NCBI GenBank assembly: GCA_017623295.1
Contig: JAGAPK010000068.1
Location: 1 to 64,000, forward strand
Length of the DNA stretch: 64,000 bases
Origin: Lachnospiraceae bacterium
Lineage (GTDB): Bacteria > Bacillota > Clostridia > Lachnospirales > Lachnospiraceae
Direction of reading: 5' to 3'
In this document: positions 1-8,409 of the stretch, one piece after another
Numbering within the stretch: position 1 is the first letter of the stretch
How the letters are laid out: the number at the start of each line of letters is the position of its first letter
The notes under the pieces: generated by a model
Database searches by the model: none
Seen by the model: the letters and a program-made list of their open reading frames with translations, nothing else
Told to the model about the DNA's origin: nothing
Program-made: the position numbers and the translations under genes

Positions 1-279
1 TGACCTCGGAGCCGTACTCTCGTGTTACCTACTTCTCATATTCCGAAAAAATCTCTTTTGATTCTTTCCAGAAATGACTGCCCTTGCAGTCACTTCTGTC
101 ACTCCCCGAGTAGGGCTCGAACCTACAACCCCACGGCTGTTAACCGTGGGGTTGTAGGTTCGAGCCCTACTCGGGGAGTGACAGAAGTGACTGCAAGGGC
201 AGTCATTTCTGGAAAGAATCAAAAGAGATTTTTTCGGAATATGAGAAGTAGGTAACACGAGAGTACGGCTCCGTGGTCA
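1..279. repeat. 279-bp near-perfect palindrome centred on a tRNA-Asn anticodon
   Basis: Positions 1-136 are the reverse complement of 144-279, with one mismatch (6 against 274). The 7-nt loop 137-143 is exactly a tRNA-Asn anticodon loop and the dyad centre, 140, is the middle anticodon base. The right arm holds the 3' half of tRNA-Asn, a spacer and the first bases of tRNA-Glu. The left arm is an inverted copy of the same, so the 5' half of tRNA-Asn is missing. The one mismatch falls on the universally conserved U8 of tRNA-Glu. A fold-back or assembly misjoin at repeated tRNA loci is the simplest explanation; a true inverted duplication is possible. The repeat may continue left of the window. 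Confidence 0.9.
132..178 (+). tRNA. tRNA-Asn (GTT), 3' half only
   Basis: Visible parts are the anticodon stem-loop (132-148, anticodon GTT at 139-141), a 5-nt variable region, the T arm at 154-170 with TTCGAGC loop, the 3' acceptor strand TCGGGGA (171-177) and the G discriminator expected for Asn. The D arm and 5' acceptor strand are absent, replaced by the inverted copy of the 3' half. As it stands the transcript would fold into one long hairpin rather than a tRNA. Confidence 0.65.
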
Positions 280-338
280 AGCGGTTAAGACATCGCCCTT
301 TCACGGCGGTAACACGGGTTCGATTCCCGTCGGAGTCA
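267..338 (+). tRNA. tRNA-Glu (TTC)
   Basis: A complete 72-nt cloverleaf can be drawn. The acceptor GGCTCCG pairs with CGGAGTC with one G-U pair. The anticodon loop CTTTCAC gives TTC, and the T loop is TTCGATT. The discriminator is A and CCA is not encoded. The first 13 bases also belong to the right arm of the palindrome. It lies 5 bp upstream of tRNA-Cys and is probably co-transcribed with it. Confidence 0.92.
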
Positions 339-343
339 TTTAT

Positions 344-414
344 GGCGACATAGCCAAGTGGTAAGGCACGGGTCTGCAACACCCTTATCATCGGTTCAAA
401 TCCGATTGTCGCCT
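344..414 (+). tRNA. tRNA-Cys (GCA)
   Basis: A 71-nt cloverleaf: acceptor GGCGACA pairs with TGTCGCC, the anticodon is GCA in loop TCTGCAA, the T loop is TTCAAAT, and the discriminator U is the identity base for Cys. CCA is not encoded. It is the last gene of the tRNA cluster and is followed by a terminator. Confidence 0.93.
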
Positions 415-426
415 TATGAATATTTT

Positions 427-457
427 AACTCAGAAACAAATGTTTCTGAGTTTTTTT
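427..457 (+). terminator. Intrinsic terminator of the tRNA cluster
   Basis: A 12-bp perfect stem (AACTCAGAAACA with its complement) around a 2-nt loop, followed by a run of seven T. It ends the tRNA transcript. From here to 655 I see no gene or clear promoter; a TTGAAA at 589 and a TATAGT at 616 are 21 bp apart, too far for a normal sigma-A site. Confidence 0.9.
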
Positions 458-655
458 GTTTCTTTCAAATATCCTAGCCGTTTTTCTTGTTTAATGCTGG
501 TGTATTCTTTTTGAGTGTTTCCTCTAGTGGCATCCTACATTTCAGTCCTTCTCCATGTAATTTTACACTTAATATTCTGCCACTTACATTGAAATAGCAG
601 ACAAATGATATTTTTTATAGTATGCTAACTTTGCTAGCAGAAAGAGAGGTTAACT

Positions 656-1090
656 ATGAAAATAAAAATTCAGATTTCACCGGATATAGAAGAACCCTAT
701 GCAATTATTTATTCAAATACTATGACAGAAGAAATACAGGAGATTGCTGATAAACTTAATTCTTCTCAGAATGTGATTACTGCAATCGACAATGAACAGA
801 TTGTTATTCTTGAGCCAACGGATATATATATGTTGCGTATGGAGAATGATCAACTTATCGTCTACTGCAAACAGAAAAGATATCTCTCAAATAAAAGGTT
901 GTATGAGATGGAAAAAATTCTTGGAAATAATTTTATGCGTATTTCTAAATCTACCATTATTAATTTGAAAAAAATCAGTTGTGTAGAACCTTCTTTTAAC
1001 GGAACCATGTTGATTTTATTGAAAAATGGAAGTAAAGATTACATTTCAAGAAAATATTTACCTAAATTTAAAAAATACTTAGGGTTATAG
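656..1090 (+). CDS. LytTR-family DNA-binding regulator
   Basis: This 144-residue protein has a LytTR DNA-binding domain over about residues 45-144, shown by the hallmark segment FMRISKSTIIN (93-103) and the basic C-terminal end. There is no response-regulator receiver domain with a phospho-Asp, so it is a stand-alone LytTR factor. It is followed 11 bp later by a DUF3021 membrane protein. LytTR-DUF3021 pairs are common in Firmicutes, where the membrane partner is thought to control the regulator. The SD GAGAGG precedes ATG. Targets cannot be inferred; autoregulation is usual for such pairs. Confidence 0.88.
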   Translation: MKIKIQISPDIEEPYAIIYSNTMTEEIQEIADKLNSSQNVITAIDNEQIVILEPTDIYMLRMENDQLIVYCKQKRYLSNKRLYEMEKILGNNFMRISKSTIINLKKISCVEPSFNGTMLILLKNGSKDYISRKYLPKFKKYLGL

Positions 1091-1101
1091 GAGGAGCAAT
1101 C

Positions 1102-1545
1102 ATGAAAAAAAGAATAGCAAATATATTTAAAATTTCTTTACAGGGCGTTGGTATCGCTTGTCTTATTTATACCATGATAGGGATAATTATTGATACGTTA
1201 AACGGCGGAACAATCACATACGATAACTGGACATTCAGTAAACAAGCTTTAGGGACAGTTCTGATTGGTATTGGTTTTTCTGCCCCATCTGAAATTTACA
1301 ACAACGATAGATTACCGTTTCCTTTAAAAATAATATTTCACATGGGAATTGGATGTACTATTTACGTGATTACTGCATTTAATGTTGGCTGGATACCGGT
1401 AGAAATAGGTTGGAAGAATTGTTTAATTATTATTGCTGTACAATTGTTATTTGCATTTCTGATTTGGTTTGCATTTGCTGTGCATTATAAAAACCTAGCT
1501 AAGAATATGAACAAAAAAATTAAGGAAAAGAATCAAGAAGACTAA
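1102..1545 (+). CDS. DUF3021 family membrane protein
   Basis: A 147-residue protein with about four hydrophobic segments (roughly 10-30, 45-62, 72-95, 105-130) and a basic cytoplasmic tail rich in Lys and Asn. Size, topology and position directly behind a LytTR regulator fit the DUF3021 family. The strong SD GGAGGAGC lies just after the regulator stop, so the two genes form one transcript. A likely role is membrane partner or anti-activator of the LytTR protein, inferred from context only. Confidence 0.82.
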   Translation: MKKRIANIFKISLQGVGIACLIYTMIGIIIDTLNGGTITYDNWTFSKQALGTVLIGIGFSAPSEIYNNDRLPFPLKIIFHMGIGCTIYVITAFNVGWIPVEIGWKNCLIIIAVQLLFAFLIWFAFAVHYKNLAKNMNKKIKEKNQED

Positions 1546-1585
1546 ACTATTAAGCAAGATGAGCCAATAAGTAAAATAAAACAGT

Positions 1586-1632
1586 AAAAAAGAGGATATC
1601 CATGTGAATGAAACTTCAAATTGGATATCCTC
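1586..1632 (-). terminator. Terminator of the DUF3048 lipoprotein gene
   Basis: An 11-bp perfect stem, GAGGATATCCA (1592-1602) with its complement (1622-1632). On the minus strand it is followed by six T, so it serves the convergent lipoprotein gene. On the plus strand no T-run follows, although it may still help to end the LytTR-DUF3021 transcript. Confidence 0.85.
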
Positions 1633-1662
1633 AATTATTGCATATTATATTACATTACATAT

Positions 1663-2823
1663 TTACTGTGCTGTTGTAGGAGTAATTTTTTCATCATCTA
1701 CGATAAAAGAATCACCGTCTTCTACAATACATACCATAGTTTTACCCGTATTTAACTGGATTTCATTTCCGTTATCATCATAGTATCTTGTTGCACCGTA
1801 ATCAGATGTTTTCTCCCATGTTACGTGAATACCTTTTCCGTTTGTAAAGAACCAACCATCTCTGGTAGAGTCGATACACTGGAACGCAAGATAACCTTTC
1901 TGGTCACGAACTTCATAGTAAGTATTCTGAATTAAAACGTTCTTAAATGCTAACTGCTGACCATTTGCTTCATCAACATGAGGGCCATCTGCTTCACCGG
2001 ATAAATGCTGGAATCGGTCATACAAACCGGTTTCTTCGTTGTAAACAAAGTAGCAGTTTGTTACAGGATATGTAGGAGACATATCGATTTTGTTAGCGGT
2101 AATAGCATCGCTATACTGTTCTAAAGTATTAGGTTCGCTTGTAGGAGCAAACAAGTAATGCTGTTCATCAGCATAACCATCACGATATTCTAAGTCATAA
2201 CCAAGTCTGTCAATATCAGCCAAAATACCTTCTGTATCAACATAAGCATTATCTGTTGAATTTCCGGTATCATCAGCACGCCAAAAATTACTGCTGTCCA
2301 GACCATCGATATCTTCTGTATCAGGACGGTTAATAACTTCGTCAATATAGAAAGGTCCGCCATAATGAATATAGAAAGCATCCCATTCAAAAGACCAGTA
2401 TACGTAATAGTCACGGCAACTTCTGACATTACCAATTCTGTCATAACCGTTCCAGTCCTGGAATAAAGCCATCAATCTTGTAATACTTCCCTCAACATTA
2501 CACTCATATAATACATCTGCATTAGAAATACCATACTGTGCTGCGGTTTTTGTATTTGGAATCATAACGGTAATAGGGCGTGTATTATTTACTTCCTCTG
2601 TTACCCATTCATTTGTAATACGGCTGCGAACCATTCCTTCTTCCGGAGGAACATCTTCGTCAATCTCTTCTTCTGCTACTTCTGTCTCTTCTAAAGCTTC
2701 TGGTTCTTCTTCGATTACTTCTTCAACAACAGGTTCAATAACCTCTTCTTTTTCTTCACCACAACCAAATAATAAAAGAGTAGAAGACAAAGCTACAAGA
2801 AGAAGTACTTGTAATCTTTTCAT
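1663..2823 (-). CDS. DUF3048 (YerB-like) lipoprotein
   Basis: The start at 2823 is chosen because SD GAGAGG lies 7 bp upstream and it opens directly on a lipoprotein signal peptide: basic MKR, a hydrophobic core, and lipobox LFGC with Cys21. A very acidic Glu-rich linker (about 24-65) follows. Then comes a DUF3048 domain with the typical RPITVMI, EGSITRLMA and GNVRSCRDYY segments. The 386-residue protein is probably anchored on the outer face of the membrane. The family includes Bacillus YerB, whose role is not settled. Longer upstream reading frames lack an RBS. Confidence 0.88.
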   Translation of the reverse strand: MKRLQVLLLVALSSTLLLFGCGEEKEEVIEPVVEEVIEEEPEALEETEVAEEEIDEDVPPEEGMVRSRITNEWVTEEVNNTRPITVMIPNTKTAAQYGISNADVLYECNVEGSITRLMALFQDWNGYDRIGNVRSCRDYYVYWSFEWDAFYIHYGGPFYIDEVINRPDTEDIDGLDSSNFWRADDTGNSTDNAYVDTEGILADIDRLGYDLEYRDGYADEQHYLFAPTSEPNTLEQYSDAITANKIDMSPTYPVTNCYFVYNEETGLYDRFQHLSGEADGPHVDEANGQQLAFKNVLIQNTYYEVRDQKGYLAFQCIDSTRDGWFFTNGKGIHVTWEKTSDYGATRYYDDNGNEIQLNTGKTMVCIVEDGDSFIVDDEKITPTTAQ

Positions 2824-2863
2824 CTTTAATCCTCTCTTTCTAGGGAATAACCCAACTGTTCCT

Positions 2864-2892
2864 AGTATATCATAAGAAAAAAGCCTAGTCAC
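2864..2892 (-). promoter_or_regulatory. Promoter of the DUF3048 lipoprotein gene
   Basis: On the minus strand GTGACT (2892-2887), a 17-bp spacer and TATACT (2869-2864) form a sigma-A-like promoter ending about 40 bp before the start codon. The -35 overlaps an 11-bp palindrome CTAGTCACTAG (2884-2894). No regulator can be named. Confidence 0.5.
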
Positions 2893-2951
2893 TAGAAAAA
2901 AATTGAAAAAATACACAAAATGTTAAAAAAATATTACAGAATAATAGCTTC

Positions 2952-2980
2952 TTGCACAATTCTTTTCCACGAGGTATGAT
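2952..2980 (+). promoter_or_regulatory. Promoter of rmlD
   Basis: TTGCAC (2952-2957), a 17-bp spacer and TATGAT (2975-2980) form a good sigma-A promoter, 63 bp upstream of the rmlD start and divergent from the lipoprotein promoter. Confidence 0.72.
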
Positions 2981-3043
2981 ATACAAGAAGCAATGTGCCA
3001 TAGAATACAAGAGATGGAGTAAATTTGGAGGATAAAACTTAGC

Positions 3044-3886
3044 ATGAAGAAGATTATTGTAACAGGATGTAATGGACAATTAGGACGTGCTGTAAATAAA
3101 TTATATGCAGGAAACAACGAGTACGAATTTGTGAATACCGATGTAGGTGAGTTGGATATAACAAACATTGATCAGGTAATGGCTCTCGCGAGAGAAGTGA
3201 AGCCATATGCGATTATTAACTGTGCAGCACATACAGCGGTAGATGCTTGTGAAACAGAAGAGGATAAGGCATATCGTATCAATGCAATCGGACCGAGAAA
3301 CTTAAGTATTGCAGCAACAGAAACCGGTGCAAAAATGATTCATATTTCTACCGATTATGTTTTTGATGGAAAAGGAACAAGACCATATAAAGAGTTTGAC
3401 CCGGTAGGACCACAGGGCATGTATGGTATTACTAAATTAGCCGGAGAAAATTTTGTAAAAGATTTTGCAGACAGATATTTCATTATCCGTACAGCATGGT
3501 TGTATGGTGATGGTAAAAACTTTGTGAAAACAATGCTTCGCTTGTCTGAAACAAATGATAAAGTACGTGTGGTAAGAGATCAGGTTGGTTCCCCAACAAG
3601 TGCTGAAGAACTGGCAAAAGCGATTGCATATCTTTTGCCGACAGAAAATTATGGACTTTTTCATGGAACATGTGAAGGCGATTGCAGCTGGGCAGAATTT
3701 GCACAGGAAATCTTCCGTCTGGCAGGAAAATCCACAGTCGTAGATGCGATTACAACAGAGGAATATGGTGCAGCAGCAGCACGTCCGGCTTATTCCATTC
3801 TGGACAACTATATGCTGAAGCTGACAACAGATTTTATGTTTGCAGACTGGCATGATGCGATTGCAAAATATATTAAAGAATTATAA
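3044..3886 (+). CDS. rmlD: dTDP-4-dehydrorhamnose reductase
   Basis: RmlD (280 aa, usual length) reduces dTDP-4-keto-L-rhamnose to dTDP-L-rhamnose, the last step of rhamnose donor synthesis in the cytoplasm. It shows a Rossmann motif GCNGQLG (8-14), STDYVFDG (102-109) and the SDR pair Y127/K131 in YGITK. RmlA, RmlB and RmlC are not in the window and must be elsewhere. SD GGAGG lies 12 bp before ATG. It leads a two-gene unit with the DUF212 protein. Confidence 0.93.
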   Translation: MKKIIVTGCNGQLGRAVNKLYAGNNEYEFVNTDVGELDITNIDQVMALAREVKPYAIINCAAHTAVDACETEEDKAYRINAIGPRNLSIAATETGAKMIHISTDYVFDGKGTRPYKEFDPVGPQGMYGITKLAGENFVKDFADRYFIIRTAWLYGDGKNFVKTMLRLSETNDKVRVVRDQVGSPTSAEELAKAIAYLLPTENYGLFHGTCEGDCSWAEFAQEIFRLAGKSTVVDAITTEEYGAAAARPAYSILDNYMLKLTTDFMFADWHDAIAKYIKEL

Positions 3887-3973
3887 AAAACAACAAAAGT
3901 GTAGAAAAAAGCGTAAGTACAGAAAAAGGAAAAGCATAGAAAAAAGATAAGCACTAAAAAGGCAGGACATTAA

Positions 3974-4438
3974 ATGGAATTTATACAGGGAATGTTTCAA
4001 AATCCTGTTCTGGTAGCCGCTGTTATGGGTTGGTTTGTCGCACAGGTATTGAAGACAATCATACATCTGATGATTACCAAAAAGTTGGTATGGGAACGTA
4101 TGGTGGGGAGTGGCGGAATGCCAAGTTCTCATTCAGCAACGGTTTGTGCACTTGCAACAGCAGCCGGAATGCAATATGGTGGAGCAAGCTTTGAATTTGC
4201 AATAGCAGTAATCATGGCAATTGTTGTTATGCATGATGCAAGAGGAGTAAGAAGAGAAACCGGAATTCAGGCGATGATTTTAAATGAAATGATGGATTTG
4301 TTCCGTGAAATGGGCAAAAAAATGCCGATAGAAGACAAGTTAAAAGAATTTGTCGGACATACACCTTTGCAGGTGTTAATGGGAGCAGTGCTCGGCATTT
4401 GTATTGGTGTTATGACCTGTCAGATTATGATACCGTAG
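3974..4438 (+). CDS. DUF212 / divergent PAP2 family membrane protein
   Basis: A 154-residue protein of the DUF212 family (acid phosphatase/vanadium haloperoxidase-related). It has the GGMPSSHSATV segment (47-57), HDARGVRRETG (about 91-101), and hydrophobic segments at the N-terminus, centre and C-terminus. The PSSH motif resembles the active site of PAP2 phosphatases, so a lipid- or polyprenyl-phosphate phosphatase role is conceivable but unproven. It follows rmlD by 87 bp with SD GGCAGGA and is probably co-transcribed. It converges with the AraC regulator gene. Confidence 0.85.
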   Translation: MEFIQGMFQNPVLVAAVMGWFVAQVLKTIIHLMITKKLVWERMVGSGGMPSSHSATVCALATAAGMQYGGASFEFAIAVIMAIVVMHDARGVRRETGIQAMILNEMMDLFREMGKKMPIEDKLKEFVGHTPLQVLMGAVLGICIGVMTCQIMIP

Positions 4439-4481
4439 ATAATCAGTGGTTAAATATACAAAGTTTCTTGCTTTAACAGGA

Positions 4482-5318
4482 TTACCACTTCTTACGATAT
4501 TCCAACGGGGTCATGTTTTCCGCTTTTTTAAAAACCTTGATAAAATAGCCGGCATCCTGAAAACCGCAGCTTAATGCAATGTTTTCAATGGAATCATTGG
4601 AGAAGCGCAGCATGGATTTGGCATGGGAGATACGCTTGGAAGTTAAGTCATTTCCAATTGTCGTACCGTATATTTTTTTATATTCTCTTGAGAGATGAAA
4701 TTTACTGATGAAGAATCTGGAAGATAAGTCTTCCAGATTTATTTTTTCGTCATAATGTTCTTCTAAGTATTCGTGAACCTGCTTCAATTTTTCCGGAATA
4801 GAAAAACTCTCCTGATTTTCCAAAATATTTTCCGTAAAACATAAAGTAATCAAGTCAGTAATGTATCGGTTCGCATAAAGCTCCATTAAAGAAGATTTGG
4901 AGGAATGAATCTGATATAAATGCTGTAAAATATCCGTAAAAGCAATTGCATTTTGAGGATGAAAAAGAAAAGAATAGGAATGCTTCAAAAAGCTGTCATA
5001 AAAATTGGCAGCTTCTTTACCGTAAAAATGTACCCACATAAGGCTCCAGGGGTCTTTGGCGCTACTTTCGTGGGAATAAGGTCTGGTGCAGTCTAACCAG
5101 ACACAGTCTCCAACCGTTAACGTGTGGCGATTTCCTTCATAGGAAACATAACCACTGCCTTCCAATACGATAAAAAATAAATAAGAGTTCAGATTTTGAC
5201 GGCGGCTGATATGAGGTTCCAGACTTTGTAAGGTTCCAACTTCCTGCACATAAAGATAGTGTTCTTTAGCATAGGAGGAGGGTGTTGTAATAATACGATT
5301 AGAAGCAGATTTAGCCAT
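4482..5318 (-). CDS. AraC-family transcriptional regulator with cupin sensor domain
   Basis: About 278 residues from ATG 5318. The N-terminal half is an AraC-type cupin (around EGSGYVSYEG and LTVGDCVWLDC, where sugars or other ligands bind). The C-terminal 100 residues hold two helix-turn-helix motifs, including ISKFHLSREYKKIYG and GFQDAGYFIKVFKK, with the usual MTPLEYR ending. A TTG start at 5378 would add 20 residues, but it would put the 10-bp repeats inside the coding region. The gene diverges from gmd. The repeats at 5354-5384 make it a likely regulator of the gmd operon and of itself (inference). Confidence 0.9.
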   Translation of the reverse strand: MAKSASNRIITTPSSYAKEHYLYVQEVGTLQSLEPHISRRQNLNSYLFFIVLEGSGYVSYEGNRHTLTVGDCVWLDCTRPYSHESSAKDPWSLMWVHFYGKEAANFYDSFLKHSYSFLFHPQNAIAFTDILQHLYQIHSSKSSLMELYANRYITDLITLCFTENILENQESFSIPEKLKQVHEYLEEHYDEKINLEDLSSRFFISKFHLSREYKKIYGTTIGNDLTSKRISHAKSMLRFSNDSIENIALSCGFQDAGYFIKVFKKAENMTPLEYRKKW

Positions 5319-5353
5319 TTTATTCAGAATCCTTTTCTTTGTAAAAATAGATA

Positions 5354-5384
5354 GCAATATTTTGCCATTACGGGGCAATATTTT
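5354..5384. promoter_or_regulatory. Candidate AraC operator: two direct repeats spaced 21 bp
   Basis: GCAATATTTT occurs at 5354-5363 and again, identical, at 5375-5384, exactly 21 bp apart (two helical turns). AraC-family proteins typically bind paired direct half-sites with such spacing. The second copy ends 3 bp before the -35 of the gmd promoter, the usual place for an activator. It also lies in the leader of the regulator gene, where binding could give autorepression. Confidence 0.6.
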
Positions 5385-5387
5385 ATG

Positions 5388-5416
5388 TTGATACTTGTAT
5401 TATACAATAGTATACT
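5388..5416 (+). promoter_or_regulatory. Promoter of the gmd operon
   Basis: TTGATA (5388-5393), a 17-bp spacer and TATACT (5411-5416) lie 50 bp before gmd. The reverse strand carries a perfect TATAAT (5404-5399) in the same interval, probably the -10 of the divergent regulator gene, although its -35 is poor. The two promoters overlap. Confidence 0.75.
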
Positions 5417-5466
5417 CCCATATGGAATAGCAAAATAAGACAAAAATGTAAGAGAAGGAGAACGAT

Positions 5467-6546
5467 ATGCAGAAAGTAGCGTTGATTACAGGTATTACAG
5501 GTCAGGATGGTTCTTATCTGGCTGAGTTTTTATTAGAAAAAGGTTATGAGGTACACGGTTTAATCCGTAGACATAGTATCACAAATACAGCAAGAATAGA
5601 CCATATCTTACAGTCTGATTATAATAAAGTAAAATTTTTCCTGCACTTTGCAGATACAACAGATTCCAGCAATCTGATGCGTTTGATTGCTGAGATTCGT
5701 CCGACAGAAGTTTATAATCTGGCTGCACAGTCTCATGTAGGTGTTTCTTTTGAAGTACCTGAATATACGGCAGAGGCGACAGGTGTCAGCACATTGAAGC
5801 TATTGGAAGCAATCCGTGTTAATGGTGGTAACTGTAGATATTATCAGGCATCTACTTCCGAATTATTTGGTGGTATTCCGGAAACAGCACCACAGAGCGA
5901 GAAAACACCTTTCTATCCAAAGAGCCCATATGGCGCAGCAAAATTGTATTCTTACTGGATTACCGTAAATTATAGAGAGTCTTATAACATGTTTGCATGT
6001 AACGGCATTTTGTTTAATCACGAATCACCAAGAAGAGGGGAAAACTTCGTTACCAGAAAAATTACATTGGCAATCGCCAATATTATAGCTGGTAAACAGG
6101 AAAAACTTTCTCTTGGTAATATGAATGCGAAACGTGACTGGGGATTTGCAGGTGACTATGTAGAAGGTATGTGGTTAATGTTACAGCAGGATAAAGCAGA
6201 TGATTTTGTACTTGCTACGAATGAAACACATACCGTAAGAGAATTCGTAGAAGCAGCATTTGGTGAACTTGGTATTCACATTCGTTGGGAAGGAACCGGC
6301 GTTAACGAAAAAGGTTACGATGCAGAAACCGGCAAATTATTGGTAGATGTAAATCCGGAATTCTATCGTCCGGCAGAAGTGGAATTCCTCTGGGGTAATT
6401 GTGAGAAAGCAGAAAAAGAACTTGGCTGGAAGAGAAAAGTAGACTTCAAAGGTCTTGTTTCTATGATGATGGATGCTGACTTAAAAGCAATTGCAGGAAT
6501 GGGTTCTGCTGAATACAAAAAACAGAGAAAAGCAGAGAAAAAATAA
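5467..6546 (+). CDS. gmd: GDP-mannose 4,6-dehydratase
   Basis: Gmd (359 aa) converts GDP-D-mannose to GDP-4-keto-6-deoxymannose, the first committed step to GDP-L-fucose, in the cytoplasm. It shows TGITGQDG (8-15), the RRHS loop typical of Gmd (35-38), STSELFG (129-135) and the SDR pair Y155/K159 in YGAAK. SD AGAAGGAG precedes ATG. It leads an operon with fcl and manC, and its promoter adjoins the candidate AraC operator. The C-terminal tail is Lys-rich, which is unremarkable. Confidence 0.96.
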   Translation: MQKVALITGITGQDGSYLAEFLLEKGYEVHGLIRRHSITNTARIDHILQSDYNKVKFFLHFADTTDSSNLMRLIAEIRPTEVYNLAAQSHVGVSFEVPEYTAEATGVSTLKLLEAIRVNGGNCRYYQASTSELFGGIPETAPQSEKTPFYPKSPYGAAKLYSYWITVNYRESYNMFACNGILFNHESPRRGENFVTRKITLAIANIIAGKQEKLSLGNMNAKRDWGFAGDYVEGMWLMLQQDKADDFVLATNETHTVREFVEAAFGELGIHIRWEGTGVNEKGYDAETGKLLVDVNPEFYRPAEVEFLWGNCEKAEKELGWKRKVDFKGLVSMMMDADLKAIAGMGSAEYKKQRKAEKK

Positions 6547-6623
6547 GATATAGAAAAACAGGATATAAAAAATCAGAAAGATAGAAAAAGAGATATAGAA
6601 ATAACGTAGAATAGGGGAAATAT

Positions 6624-8359
6624 ATGCTGTCTGTTATATTGATATGGTTATATATGACAGTAACCACATTCTTGTTAGGTTATGGAATTTTAACAGTTAT
6701 TGCCCACTTTTGTGCCTACCGGGTGCGAAAGTGGGATAGTTATTTCATGTGTGGCCTGGCAGGGGCAACTGTATATGCGCAGTTTTCAGCATTGTTGCAG
6801 GAGTAGGACTTGTGGCTAATCTGGTACTGATTGGAATTTGTGCCACAATAGCTATTTTTTGCAGAAAAAGACTGGCTGAGGATTTACAGAATATCTGGTA
6901 TCAAATGAAGCAGGAGAAAGAAGCTTCCGGGAAAAAGTTTTTTGGAAAGTTCTTTTTACTGTTGCTTCTTATCATATTATATGTCTATGGAACCTCCAGA
7001 GGCATTATTCACTACGATACCAGCTTGTACCATGCGCAGAGTATTCGCTGGATAGAAGAATATGGTGTAGTAAAAGGACTTGGAAATCTACATTGCCGTC
7101 TGGCATATAACAGTGCATCTTTTGCATTGTCGGCATTATATAGTATGGCGTTTCTGGGTGGACAGTCTTACCATGTTACAGCGGGATTTCTGGCGTTGCT
7201 TCTGGCATTCATATGTTTGAAGTTAACAGATATTTTTAAGAGAAAAAGTTTGAAACCTTCTGATTTTGCAAGGGTAATGTGTATTTATTACCTGCTTATT
7301 ATTTTTGATGAAATGGTTTCACCTGCATCCGATTATTTTATGGTATTGACGGCATTCTATATCGTTATCCGGTGGATGGATTTGCTGGAAGAGAAAGAAA
7401 ATGCGATTTTCCCATATGCGATGCTATGCGTGCTGGGTGTTTATTTGATGACGATTAAGTTGTCAGCGGCACTGATTGTTTTTTTAGTAATCAAACCGGC
7501 ATGGATGTTGATTCGGGAGAAAAAGTGGAAAGAAATCGGAATTTATCTGACTCTTGGAATTTTGATTGCTGCGCCATTTTTGATACGAAATGTCATATTA
7601 TCGGGATGGTTGGTTTATCCGTTTACGTCTATTGATTTGTTTTCGGTAGACTGGAAAATTCCGGAAGGAGTTGCAGCATATGATGCCAAAGAGATACAGG
7701 TCTGGGGCAGGGGATACAGCGATGTAACCAGATTTGATATTGCGATTATGGAGTGGCTGCCGGACTGGTTCAGGGGTCTTGGAGGCATGGACAAACTGTT
7801 TGTCCTTGGAGCGTTGATATCGGTGGCAATTTTCGGTTTGCGGCTGATATGGAGTCTGATAAGAGAGAAAGCGGTATCGGACAAATTGCTTTTAGAAGCA
7901 GTCATTTCGCTTTGCTTTTTGTTCTGGCTGCTTAGCTCACCACTTATCCGATATGGTTGTGTTTATGTTTATCTGGTATCGGCAGTGGTACTTGGAGATG
8001 TTTGTACTGAACTTTTCCATAATGAAAAAATTTCTCTGGGCAAACAATTTTTTCATGGGAAAAATGGTAAGAAATTGGAGAAAATTTGCATTGCTTTGAT
8101 AGGAGTTTTTCTATTGTATAAGGCAGCAACATTTGGAAAAGAACTGGTAAATTCCTATGTGAATGATTATTGGATTTGCCAGAAAGATTATGAAAATTAT
8201 GAAACAGAGAGTTATGAGATAGAGGGAATTACTTTCTATTGTCCGGTAAGTGGAGATCAGGTTGGTTATGAAAGTTTTCCATCGTCACCGGCTAAGGCGC
8301 AGATTGCGTTTCGGGGAGCAGGGATTAAGGATGGTTTCTATCACTTGAATGGTTTGTAA
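6624..8359 (+). pseudogene. Frameshifted multi-spanning membrane protein (GT-C/LIC_10190-like)
   Basis: The natural start is at 6624 (SD AGGGGAA), giving an N-terminal membrane segment and a WDSYFMCGLAG motif. That frame stops at 6806. The frame -1 to it continues the same kind of protein with FSIVAGVGLVANL and about ten more membrane segments to 8359. Adding one T to the run 6783-6786 would join them as QFFSIVAG and give about 578 residues. A loop motif HYDTSLYHAQSIRW near the first third resembles the acidic loop of GT-C glycosyltransferases. It sits between gmd and fcl. A sequencing error, a real indel, or translation from an internal start near 6749 are all possible. Confidence 0.75.
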
Positions 8360-8409
8360 TTACCGATAAAAAATCAGAATAAAAAATATTTATAGGGAAG
8401 GAAAAAGCA

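Noticed and set aside
22..258. Two mirror-image reading frames of 77 codons on opposite strands
   Set aside because: They are a product of the palindrome and read through tRNA sequence; neither has a ribosome site or a known family.
5319..5378. TTG start at 5378 for the AraC regulator
   Set aside because: It adds 20 residues outside the cupin domain, lacks a ribosome site and would put the paired repeats inside the coding sequence.
5436..5444. 0A-box-like TAAGACAAA in the gmd leader, and CATGACAAA at 34815-34823 before pseG
   Set aside because: Only 7 of 9 matches, single copies, and one lies on a start codon; expected by chance in AT-rich DNA.
6780..6790. Programmed -1 frameshift between the two halves of the membrane protein
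   Set aside because: The zero-frame codons GCG CAG TTT TCA do not form an X-XXY-YYZ slippery heptamer and I see no strong downstream structure; an indel or read error is simpler.
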